Assembly: GCF_003576645.1 (NCBI RefSeq)
Contig: NC_044930.1
Span: 25,664,403-25,728,402 of the forward strand
Reading direction: 5' to 3'
Length of the DNA: 64,000 nt
DNA from: Ipomoea triloba
Lineage: Eukaryota > Streptophyta > Magnoliopsida > Solanales > Convolvulaceae
Made by a program: the position numbers and the translations under genes. Below the pieces are notes generated by a model. That model saw nothing but the letters and a program-made list of their open reading frames with translations. It did not search any database and had not been told where the DNA came from. Within the stretch, counting starts at the first letter, position 1, and every line of letters begins with the position of its first letter. Of the stretch, positions 46,105 through 56,761 are shown one piece after another.

Positions 46105-46393
46105 GGCCCTGTTTGGTAAATGGTTGTTGGTTGATTGGGTTGGCTGTTTGGATTAAAATGAATGATTTATTGATAATATTGACTGATTGTAGAAAGTTGT
46201 TTGATAAATTAACTGGTAGTTGATAGCTGTTTAGTATAATTTCTTTTCTCAAAAAGCTAATTGAAAAGGCTGCTTTGAGTAGCTTTTTGAATTTTAGCAT
46301 TTTGGAGTTACAAAAAGTTTATTAACCAAACAACTAATAGTGGTCAAATAAGCCAAAATTGATTGATAGACTGATTATTTACTAAACACGGCC
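46105..46393. mobile_element. MITE with GGCC(C)TGTTTGG ends
   Basis: GGCCCTGTTTGGTAAATGG at the left faces TTTACTAAACACGGCC at the right. TAT is found on both sides. Part of its right arm recurs at ~8,960-9,030. PIF/Harbinger or hAT-like by its ends. Confidence 0.6.
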
Positions 46394-46399
46394 TATACC

Positions 46400-47313
46400 C
46401 CTATAATTTAAGGGTCAAAATTATCATTTTCTGAATTAAATATTTATCTAAGTGTACAAATAATTGGCAAGTTGGAAATGGTGACAGAGATCAGATCTTG
46501 CATATGCGTTTTAATTTATTCTAACATTGTCTATTCAAAAATAGAACATGCAATAATGAATGCTACATATAATAATACTCACGCCAACCATGCTAACATT
46601 TTATAGTCCAATTAAAGATTACAAATGACTTTTTGTTGCTTTGACCATTTCTTTGATAAATAAAAAAATTTGAGTGGTGTCAATTACATAGTTTTGCCCT
46701 GCCATTTCGACTATTAATAATTCTTTTTGAAATTATTAGATGTTACGTTGTTTGGTATTTTCTTATTAATTAGGTTTTTAGAAAATAAATTTCAAAGAAT
46801 GTGTTTGCCAATAATAATTTTATTAAAAATATAATAATTAGTAAATAGGTGTTAGCTAGTCTAGAAATATAACAATTAAATACTTTTGGAAGTTATTTTA
46901 AATTTGCTTCAATTTTTGAAGGAAATTTTTCAAAAAAATGTAATATATATTAAAACAATTTAATTAAAAATTTTTTTTTTCTCAAATACAAATATAACAT
47001 CCTACCACTGCCACTAACTTATATTGAATTAATTCTATGGTATAACAAGTAATAATTTGGACATACATAGAGAGCAAACACAACAGAAATATGCGTTTTT
47101 CTAACCCTATATGCCGGGAATTCAGTGAATTTCGTTGCAATTTACTTTTCCGTTCCCAATTAGTACAGACTTTAAAGTTTCAATACTTATAAAATTAATC
47201 AATATTTTTTTACTAAAACCTTCAACATGATGAATAAGATTAGTCCTCACTTTCTTAGAGTATTGGCATTTAAAGTCAACCCCTAGCTATATATAATGCA
47301 TCGCATGGGTAGA

Positions 47314-47320
<7 letters not shown>
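46400..47320. other. Intergenic, paralogous to 23.4-24.8 kb
   Basis: The same order of phrases as 23,400-24,790 (GTGTACAAATAATTGGC, CATGCTAACATTTTATAG, TCCTACCACTGCCACTAAC) but without the 43-bp duplication, the MITE and the SINE found there. A useful in-window empty-site control. Confidence 0.65.
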
Positions 47321-47346
<26 letters not shown>

Positions 47347-47362
47347 TGTATGTATGTATTTA
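47318..47362. repeat. (TATG)n microsatellite
   Basis: About ten TATG units. Confidence 0.9.
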
Positions 47363-47658
47363 TGTATTATATTGCTATCTTTTTATAGTGATTAAATAAT
47401 AATATGGTAATTTAATGGTAATAGGATTTCTAAATAAGAAAAATATATATTCTATTTAAATAAATTAAAAATTTTAATTTCAACAAATTTCATATAAAAT
47501 GAAAATATATATTCTAATAAAATAAAATGAAAGTTTCAATAAGTTTGAAATTGAATTACATAAATCATATTTTTTTGAATAAAAGCATTGTAAACATCAA
47601 ATTATAAATTAAAGAAATGCATATGTATTATTTTTTGTTGTAACTACTAATTTATTTA

Positions 47659-47916
47659 CTCACTCTGTCCCATTTTACCTGTTCTATTTACTATTCACTG
47701 GTCAAACCAACTCTTTCTTCATTGCTTATTTTCTTTAGTAATTTTTTATTATTTTTAAATTTAATTTTTTGTGTTTAATAGTACTTTTAGTGTAGTTTCT
47801 AAATATATAAATTTTATATATTAATGCTAAACTTAATATTATGAAAAATTAGATTAAAAATAACCCCAGTCAAGCCTCGTTAAACGAATCAGACAACCAA
47901 AATGGGACGGAGGCAG
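47659..47916. mobile_element. Stowaway MITE (258 bp)
   Basis: Ends CTCACTCTGTCCCATTTT and AAAATGGGACGGAGGCAG, flanked by TA on both sides: the Tc1/mariner-type Stowaway signature. Confidence 0.8.
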
Positions 47917-48414
47917 TATAATTTAATAAGAGTAATAGAGGGGTATTTACTTTTGTATAATATACTCTAACATATTCGTAGTATATGTTCCCTCAACTTT
48001 GATTGGGATGAGGTTCGAAACTAAAATCTTACTTATAGAAATTAATGGGTAAGTTAAAAGTTAACGGAATATTAATGTAAAAGAGAATATTTACGGATAA
48101 TCAATAATTAAGGATAAATTAGGAAATCTTAAGGAAAAATATAAATCTAAACCACTTACCACTTGAGCTACCCCACTGGGTTTTTCCGGCTCTGATTAGT
48201 ATAGTAGATAATTGTATATCGATCTAAATAATTTTAAAATACTATAACAAAATTCATTTCATACAACGTAACACAGAGATGAAAATACTAGTAAAAATAA
48301 AAAGAAAATAAGCAGTAAATTTTATAAATATTATAAACTTAAAATTTTCAAGAATTATCAAATTAAACCTATTTTTCACTAAATCCCTGGACATGATGGG
48401 GTTGAGATTGGTGT

Positions 48415-48798
48415 ACTGATCTCATTCAAAGTCAACCTTATATAAAACTAATATATCAGATCTGTCTCAATCAATCCCATGCTCTCAACTGTACTCATTT
48501 CATCTCTGCTCTCTCAATAACTCTCATCTCATCTGAGAGTAGTTCAAGTTGGCATATATTTTCTCTGCTCTACATACTTCATAAATTATTCAACAGCGTA
48601 ACTCAGATCTCTCATCTCTCTCAACTTCCATTTCATCTCAGAAACTCTCATCTCATCTGAGTTCAATTCAGAAACACCGGACCTGATCGAGATTAGTTGA
48701 ATTGAAGTTGCCATATATTTCATTTTCTCTGCTCTGCTCTAAGCTACTCCATAAATTCAACAACTAACTCCATCTCCATCGTCATCAGCCTAGCTAAG
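48415..48798 (+). promoter_or_regulatory. B4 promoter and leader
   Basis: CAAAGTCAACCTTATATAAAAC joins an inverted W-box to a TATA box. The leader is present twice and ends CTAGCTAAG|GTATGC at 48798. Acceptor TTCCAG at 50778. A partial extra leader lies at ~50,240-50,360. Confidence 0.5.
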
Positions 48799-48846
48799 GT
48801 ATGCATCTTTTATACTCTCTCCAACATCACTCAATTCCTTTTCTGC

Positions 48847-48877
<31 letters not shown>

Positions 48878-48974
48878 GTTTAGCATTATTATGTTTTGCC
48901 CTCTCAATTCCTTTACCTTTTGCTGCTACACATTTATTCATTAACTAAATTCATAATATATATTTATCTCATTT

Positions 48975-49985
48975 TCGTTGTGTATATATAGAGAGAGGGT
49001 GAGAGGGTGATGTTCACCACTTTTACGTAAGAACATGTGAACTAATCTGGTGTATTAAAAAGACAGACCTATAGATGAGATTAATTGAGAATATATATAC
49101 AAGAACAAATGCTTAGGCTATGTTTGGCAAACCTAGCTGAAAAGATAGCAACTGAAAAGCTATAAGCTCGAAGCTGAAATCTGAATAATTGTTAAGTTAG
49201 CTGTTAGGCTTAAAAGTATTTGATAAAATTAGTTTTTTGATAAGATGATAAATGTAAAAAGACTAAAAATGACATCTTCATAAAATTGAAATAGTTTTAA
49301 ATTTAAATAGGTTTATTTACATATTAAAATATAAAATAATAAAATCAATATATTTTAATAAATTATAAAGTAAGAACATATATTTGAAAATATATAAAGT
49401 AAAACAAAATGTTTATAATTAATAAAATTAGTTCATGTTCAAACACAAATATATGTCAAATTGAAACTACAACCAAACATATTGAAGAGAAAATGTCAGA
49501 AGGGTTCTAATTGGGATGAGTAAAAGATGTCATTTATTTAAAATAGTAACGATAAAAATAGAAAAAAGTTAGAAAACTACTAACTTATTTTTGAAAAATT
49601 ACCTAAAGTAACTTTTCAAAATAAGCTCTTACTTTAAGCTAGTAGTTTATTTGGAAGACATTTTCAAACAGATCTTATAGCTTATTAGTAACTTAAAATA
49701 AGTTATAAACTCCTAAATAAGTTTTATCAAACAGAGTCTTAATATGCACCGTGCATAATGCTTCATATTCACACGTATTTTAATTCTTTCAATTAATTTC
49801 ATCCATGTCTTCGTGAATATTTTCATACATACATTCCTTATACACATAGCATTAAGGAATGCAGTGTGCATAACGAATGTATGTACGAAAATATTCATAG
49901 ATATGTCCTTTTTAATGCATGCACCAAAAATTATTCTCATGTTCTTAGTGGAGAGTGGTTCTCATATCATCACTAATCTATGTAC
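48975..49985. mobile_element. TA-embedded foldback element split by a MITE
   Basis: The left arm GTGATGTTCACCACTTTTACG and the right part CTTAGTGGAGAGTGG match the element at 28,948. The copy is interrupted at CAAATGC|TTA by a 623-bp MITE. Confidence 0.6.
49116..49738. mobile_element. PIF/Harbinger-like MITE (623 bp)
   Basis: GGCTATGTTTGGCAAAC at the left, ATCAAACAGAGTC at the right, TTA duplicated on both sides (49113-49115, 49739-49741). The empty site is present at ~29,150 (CAAATGTTTAATATGC). Confidence 0.75.
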
Positions 49986-50803
49986 AAATAATGATCAAAG
50001 TTGGAAATAGTGACAGAGATCATGCATATGCATTTTAATTAATTTATTCTAACACTGTCTATTCATAATAGAACATCCAATAAGGAATGCTACATATAAT
50101 AATACTCACGCCAACCATGCTAACATTTTATAGTCCAATTAAAGATTACAAATGATTTTTGGTTGCTTTGACCATTTCTTTGATAAATAAAAAATTTGAG
50201 TGGTGTCAATTACATAGTTCTTCCCTGCCATTTCGACTATCTCTCATACTCTCTGCTATACTCATTTCATCTCTGCTCAATAACTTTCAATTCAGGAACA
50301 CCTGAGAGTAGTTGAAGTTGGCATAAATTCAACAACTCAGACCAATAATTCACTAACTCCATCAACTCATACTTTATCCAATATCACACAATCTACATAG
50401 ATGCATGCTTAGAGCTGTCAAAACGGGCTGGCCCGTCTCGGGTTATCCGAAAACATGATGGGCAAATTGCACACAATAATATGAAAATGTAATATAAAAC
50501 ATTTTCATACAAACAATTAATATATAGCAGATTCTATATGCAATATATATGTTTTTATTAAAATTTAAATATAATAGCCCCTCAGCATACAAACAACTGA
50601 AAACTTGTAATGGTAACAAACTTTGCATATTTTTGTTGAATCACATTAAGTTTAGTAACAATGATCGATCTTGCATTGCATATATACACCATCTCTGTTA
50701 ATTATAATCATTCCATTTGATTTCTTGCTCTATAATTGATCAAGACTAATTAATAACTCGGATATGATGGAGTTCCAGAAACACTTTTGAGAAGTTCAAT
50801 AGA

Positions 50804-53675
50804 ATGGCATTAGATGGTGTAACCACTCTAATCAAAATAGTAGAGCAAGACCTTATGGAGCCCGAACTACTTTCGATTTTTGATGCTGAAGGAATGAAGG
50901 CGTGGCTGCTCGAAACCATCGAGTTGCTGTCTGCCAAGCTCTGCATTCTGCAAGCATTTTTGGAGGAGAGGTGTGAGACTATAATGGGGATTGGCAGGTT
51001 TGAAGACAGCGTTGCTGGAATATATGACGAGTCTGAAATAAAATCTAAACTGGGATTAGTCTATTCAGAAGCTAAATGCAGGCATCTTTGTGGGATCTTG
51101 GAAATAATGGTAACAGAAATTAAGAAATTTGAAATACAGATCCTGATGATAAAAAAAGAAACTGCTTTAGACCCTGATGAGGAAAAGAACATCACAGTTT
51201 GGGATACCTACCAAAGTGCTTTAGAGACTGAGAATGAAGTAATTGTAGGATTCGACAGAGATATAGAGAGGATAGTTGACCGACTCTGTTATTCACACTT
51301 GATGAGATCAGTTTTCACCATTTTGAGGAATAGTAACATTCATAAGTTTTGGAAATATGTTGAAAACCCTGTGTTGAAACTACAAGTTATTCCACTCGTT
51401 GGAGAAGGAGGCATAGGAAAAACTACATTAGCCAAAAGAGTCTATGGACATCCAACCACTATTGCTAGCTTTCACATTCGAGCGTGGGTAGTTTTGTCTC
51501 AAGTTCCAAACTTCAAAGAGATTCTCATTGATCTATTACGTTGTATTTCACCAATTACAAGTGAAATCTACACCATAGACTATGCTCAAATAGCTGAGCA
51601 ATTACGCACAAGTTTGATGGGCAAGAAGTATTTAATTTTCTTGGATGATATATGGACCACTACTGCATGGGATGCCATCAAAGGATATTTTCCTGAGAAT
51701 TTTAATGGAAGCCGAATCTTAGTAACTACTCGGTTCACAAAGGTGGCTAAATACTTAAGTGCAGATCCCTACCACGTGAAGTATCAAAGTTTAGAGAATA
51801 TATGGGAATTATTTTCAAGGAAAGTGTTTAGGCAAACCCAAGGGGTTTCATCCATGGAATACGAAGAGATGTTGAGCAAACTTTGTATTGCGGAAAGGAT
51901 TGTTTGTGGTTGCAGTGGATTACCACTAGAAGTTGTTGTGATTGCCGGACTTTTAGCAACAGCAAAAGGGTCGCTAGTAATATGGAGTGATGTTGCGGAA
52001 ACTATCGATAGACTTGATAGATATGATAATGACAACAGAATTTCAGAAATACTTTCATTGAGCTACAACTACTTACCTTCTCACTTGAAACCTTGCTTTC
52101 GTTATTTTGGTGTGTTTCCTGAAGACAATGTCATTCCCGTTAAGAGATTAATCAACTTATGGGCTGCAGAGGAATTTTTAATGCCACATGACAATATGAG
52201 TTTGGAAGAAGTCGCAGAGAGTTACTTGGATGATCTCATTAATAGGAGTTTAGTTCAAATTAATGAGATAAGTATTGATGGCAATGTTAAATCATGTCAG
52301 GTTCATGATCGAGTGCATGAGGTTTGTGTGAAAGAAGCAATAAAGGGGAATGCTTTGTGCATTATTAATGACAATCATGCTCCAAAAGCTAGTCGTTGGT
52401 TAAGCTGTCAAACAAGTTATTGGCCAATCACTCAAGCGAGTTATGGGAATTGCACTCTTGATAAAATCCATTCTGTTCTTTGCTTTAGTAAAGATGTATA
52501 CCATTCAAAATGCAGGTTGGTATACCCATGTTTGAAATTGCTAAGAGTATTGGATTTATCATTTGTTAAATGGTCACGAGGCATAACTAGTGAAATAACA
52601 TATTTGGTTCAATTGAGATACTTGGCTTTAAGTACCATTGGTTCTCTTTACGAGCTTCAATTTCTCGAGCTTAAAAATTTGCTAACTCTCATAGTTACTT
52701 CGTGGATGGAAAAACGTCCTTTGCAACTGCCGTGTGATATTTTGAGTTTGCCACAATTAAGGCATTTGCATATTGACAAGAGATGTTCACAGTATCTCCC
52801 TTGCTTAGTCAAAAATAATCTACAAACTCTTTATTGGTTAAAAGTTGCTAGCTCCGACGAAAAACCGAACTTCGGAATGGTTCCAAACTTAATGGAACTT
52901 GGGATTTACATTGAAGGTCACCTGGCGCCTAGCCATCTAGGGAGCCTTGTGCATTTACATCTACTTGAGAAGTTGAAGTTTGAAGTAGGAAGGGTTGAGC
53001 GCTTTTGTCTTCCAACTGGTTTTCCACCAAACCTTAAGAAGTTGACACTTCGTTATACTTATCTTCTATGGAAGGAGATGGACACAATTGGCAAGTTGCC
53101 GCACCTTGAGGTGCTGAAACTAAAAGATTTCGCCTTTTGTGGCCCAACGTGGGAACCATTGGAGCAGGGCTTTCGGGAATTAAAGGCACTTCTTATTTCA
53201 CATTCAAACCTTGAACATTGGAATGCAAGTTCTAATCATTTCCCAGTTTTGGAGCGCCTTGTCTTAAGATATTGTTGGGAATTGAAACAAATTCCAATTA
53301 ATTTTGCAAAAATTGGGACACTGAATTTAATTGTATTAGAATGCTGTTATTCTTCTCTTGTAACTTCTGCAATGCATATTTCTTCTGCAAAAAGTGGAAC
53401 ATTAAAGGGAAAGGCAGATTGTCCACTTCGTATTCGTAAAGTTGTAACTAAGGTTTCTCTCTAATTCTTGTTCATAATTTCAAAATATTAGTTTTCTCCA
53501 TTCTAATTACATGTATTAATCAATTATTTGCTTTTTTACTCATTTTCAATTGCTTTTCAAGGTTGAATTGCCTATTATTGAAAGCTTTGAAGAAGAAAGT
53601 GTCGAAAGCTCTAAAGAAGAAATGATGAAAGCTGATAAGAGTGTGATGAATTATCTGAAGAAATTATTCTGGTGA
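50804..53675 (+). CDS. CNL (R1-like) resistance gene B4
   Basis: Two exons are proposed: 50804-53452 and 53562-53675 (920 aa). Retention of the 109-bp intron ends the frame after KVSL at 53464 (886 aa). CC-like 1-155; P-loop GEGGIGKTT at 200-208; kinase-2 YLIFLDDIW at 276-284; GSRILVTTR; GLPLEV; CFRYFGVFPED; VHD at 500-502; LRRs from ~565. The tail VELPIIESFEEESVESSKEE has a single acidic block and ends KKLFW, much as A1's would. No stop, frameshift or lost catalytic motif seen; with B3 it is the best candidate for a working receptor. Effector specificity cannot be told from sequence. Confidence 0.9.
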
Positions 53676-53699
53676 ACGCATTGAAGAAGAAAGTGCAGT

Positions 53700-54065
53700 G
53701 AGTGAGGAAAGGTTATTCTGATGTGTTGCAATTGAATTTGAATTTCACTTTATGTTTCAGCTTGTAAGTTCATGGCTGAAGTTTATTGTTGAATAAGTTC
53801 TCTGGTCTGTTGCCTTTCATGAGTTGATGCACTCGCTAATGTCGATAAATTTAGCCACTTGTCCAGTCCAATCCAGATTGGTTGTGATATGTGTCTTTAG
53901 TCTGGAGAAAACAAACAGAAAGTATTTTTGGTTTCCATTTGATCTGAACAATTTTAGCTGTGTGTTATGATGTTTATTTTGCTCCAATGACACCATGGCT
54001 AAGTTGTAACAGTCCACTGTTCAATTCACTATTCTTTTACAACATATTGAAATGCTTTTTAATTG
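53700..54065 (+). repeat. Conserved CNL 3' flank (after B4)
   Basis: Same block as behind A1 and B1, here nearly complete (TTTATGTTTCAGCTTG through CAACATATTGAAATGC). Confidence 0.6.
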
Positions 54066-54069
54066 GTGC

Positions 54070-54190
54070 CAACTTACGATTTGCGAGAACTTGACACTTC
54101 GTTATACTCATCTTCCATGGAAGGAGATGGACACAATTGGCGAGTTGCCGCACCTTGAAGTGCTTAAACTTAAACATTTCGCAATTCGGT
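54070..54190 (+). pseudogene. LRR scrap F4
   Basis: One LRR stretch in frame (LTLRYTHLPWKEMDTIGELP, HLEVLKLKHF) lies inside 3' flank DNA. No gene context. Confidence 0.75.
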
Positions 54191-54719
54191 ACCGGAGTTT
54201 TTAAATATGACACTAAATTTTGTTCTTCTTGGACTAAAAGTGACAAGTTTTCGAAGTAGTTAGGTATTAAATGTAGTCAACTTTGGAAGTTGATAACCAC
54301 AAAAGTGGAAAATCCACAATATAAGATGTTGTATGGTTTCCATTTGATCTGAACAATTCAGCTGTGTGTGTTTTGATGTTCTTCTGCTCCAATGACACCA
54401 TGGTTATGTTGTAATAATCCACTGTTCAATTTAGTATTCTTTACAACATATTAGAATGCCTTTTGGTGCCAATGAAACCTGCATTCATGAAGGCTTAAAA
54501 AGATCGAGACACTACAAATTGCTTGAGTTGCTTCATTCCATAAACTTCTCTCATTCCCAAATCTGCAGATAAGTCTTTCTCAAGTTATGGAAATGCATAG
54601 AACTATGCACATATGCATTATCTACCCTTTGAGTGGTACCTTATACTCAATCAATTCTCAGACTCTTCTTTTAGACTTGAGTACTTATTGCAGGTCGTCT
54701 ACTCTGATCACCTTATTTG

Positions 54720-54885
54720 AAAGACTACTGTTATAAGAGAATAATTAATAACCGAGAGGTTGGAGGTTCGATCCTCAAACCCTTGGGTTTGAGCCGGTCA
54801 GCTATGGGAAACCTATGCTGGTTTACCTCCTTGTGGTCTTTTGCCGGCTAGGGTCACAGGGCGAGGAGAAAACCTCATTAAAAGA
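54720..54885 (+). mobile_element. SINE-like element, plus strand
   Basis: B-box GGTTCGATCC at ~54,767, then GGTTTACCTCCTTGTGGTC shared with the minus-strand copy at 45,640. Ends near CCTCATTAAAAG. Confidence 0.5.
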
Positions 54886-55600
54886 ACTAATAACTTGAAT
54901 GTTTTTAAAATTTTTGTTATCCCAAAGACTATTTTACTGTTCAAAAGGCGGTTGTTTGTCTTGTTACAGCTAATTGAAAGTACAATAAAGTATATAAAAG
55001 AAGGTAAATTCTCTTATGAGGCTGTCTCACCGATAGCAAATAATATATTTCTGATTAATTTTAATTTCCAGTTTAAATATTGTATTTCCATCATAACTCA
55101 CTCTATCTTACTGATAAAAAATTTCTGAAAGCTTGTGTGGACATATATAAGTTGATTTACCACATTGTACTTCTCTACCAATTAATGATTGCAAATTTTC
55201 CTGGACACTAAATAAATGAATAAATAAATAAAACCAAAAATATCCTTATCAATCAACTAATTGAACATGGAATCTTCCTTCAAATTTAAATTTTTATTAC
55301 TTGTATCCAAAGAAACCATTTGTTGACTTTTGAGTTGGTCGTTAGGTGTAGATTGTAGACCTTTCCACCATCAATAATTCATCAGATCTCTCATCTCTCT
55401 GTTATCTATACTCATCATTTCATCCCTCTGCTCGCTCAATAACTCTCATCAGATTTGAGTTTCAATTCCGACACACCTGAGCATATATTTTCTCTGCTCA
55501 GAGGTGCATCAATATAAGATGTTGTATTTTTGGTTTCCATTTTATCTGAACAATTCAGCTGTTTGTGTTTTGATGTTTTTCTGCTCCAATGAACAGTGCA
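54886..55600. other. Chimeric CNL flank: leader joined to 3' flank
   Basis: 55,322-55,500 is a promoter/leader copy (TTGACTTTTGAGTTGG, CTCATCAGATTTGAG). At ~55,500 it jumps into 3' flank text (CTCAGAGGTGCATCAATATA) with no gene between, consistent with deletion of a whole CNL. Confidence 0.5.
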
Positions 55601-55739
55601 ACATCATATTTGGCGCTACACTATTTATCCAACACCATTTTCGTGTAGCAACTTATTTCCTATTTTGCTCTTGTTTTGTTCTTGACATTTTTTATAATTC
55701 ATTTTGTATCTTTTATATATATATATATATATATAGTTA

Positions 55740-56214
55740 AATATTTAAACATAAATGGTATATTATTAAAAAAATATCATTTAAAATATCTAATCAAGAC
55801 AATTAAAATAAGATTAATATTGAATATAATTTAATTAAAAAATTAAATTACGTAAGACATAATTAAAGTTTAATTTCTTAAATTACATTAAATTACAACT
55901 ATATGTTATAGTAAAATAATAAAAGTATAAATATAAACTTTTAATTTATCAGAATATAAATTATTTTATTTTAGTTTAGCAATAAAATTTGGTATAAATG
56001 AATTGGAGATCGAAAAAATTTAGTATAAAAATATGCTAGGTATATATTTTGTAGTGTAAAATTTAATACAGAATTTAGTGTTCTTAATGTGGAGATGGTC
56101 TCACTGTCAGACAAAAATGAACAGTTAAATCCCATCAATAATTCAGACCTTATCCCATCTGTCACCATTGCTTCATGAAAGTAAAATCCCATCAATAATT
56201 CAGACCTTATCCCA
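55740..56214. other. AT-rich; 57-bp-spaced duplicate near the copia insertion
   Basis: CCCATCAATAATTCAGACC occurs at 56131 and 56188. No gene seen. The second copy runs into the copia target site TCCCA. Confidence 0.5.
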
Positions 56215-56631
56215 TGTTGTAATAATAATAATAATATTATTATTATTATATAAACCAAGTGGAGCAAGATGGAATGGATTTCGGTAGAGGCTTTAGTGCT
56301 TAATTATATCATGTGTGTCATGATGTGTGTGGAATGAATAAACCCATAAAACGTGGATTAGTGTAGTGGAGTAATTTAGGGGATTGGGGTAGATATAGCA
56401 CAAAACATGGAGTAGTGGATGAGTAATGTGTGACTAAATAATGAGTAGCTTTTGTCATCTTTGTATGCATATATATATATATGTATTGCCGTAGGAATTG
56501 ATGTGAATGAATGGAGTGAAGAAATAAAAGCAAAGCAAAATTCAGAAAAGTTTCCTAGCTATATTCCTTAGTCCTTTCCCCTCTTTCTCTCAATTAAATA
56601 CATAGATATATTTGATTAAATATATCTAACA
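56215..56631 (+). repeat. Copia 5' LTR
   Basis: TG...CA ends; contains an (AAT/ATT) hairpin at its start and a (TA)n tract. Confidence 0.93.
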
Positions 56632-56761
56632 TTTGGTATCAGAGCCCTGCCAACCTTCCAACCCTGAGATATTTTTTCTAGTGAAATATGCCAATAATTT
56701 CAATATTGTGTGGTCGGGTCCTAAATTAGATGGGAAACTCGATTACAATTATTGGCAAATT

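Noticed and set aside
54748..54790. tRNA gene suggested by GGTTCGATCC
   Set aside because: No cloverleaf could be drawn; the B-box belongs to a SINE-like repeat also present at 45.6 kb.
56131..56214. 57-bp spaced repeat before the copia element
   Set aside because: A different period and an AT-rich context; kept out of the 42-bp set.
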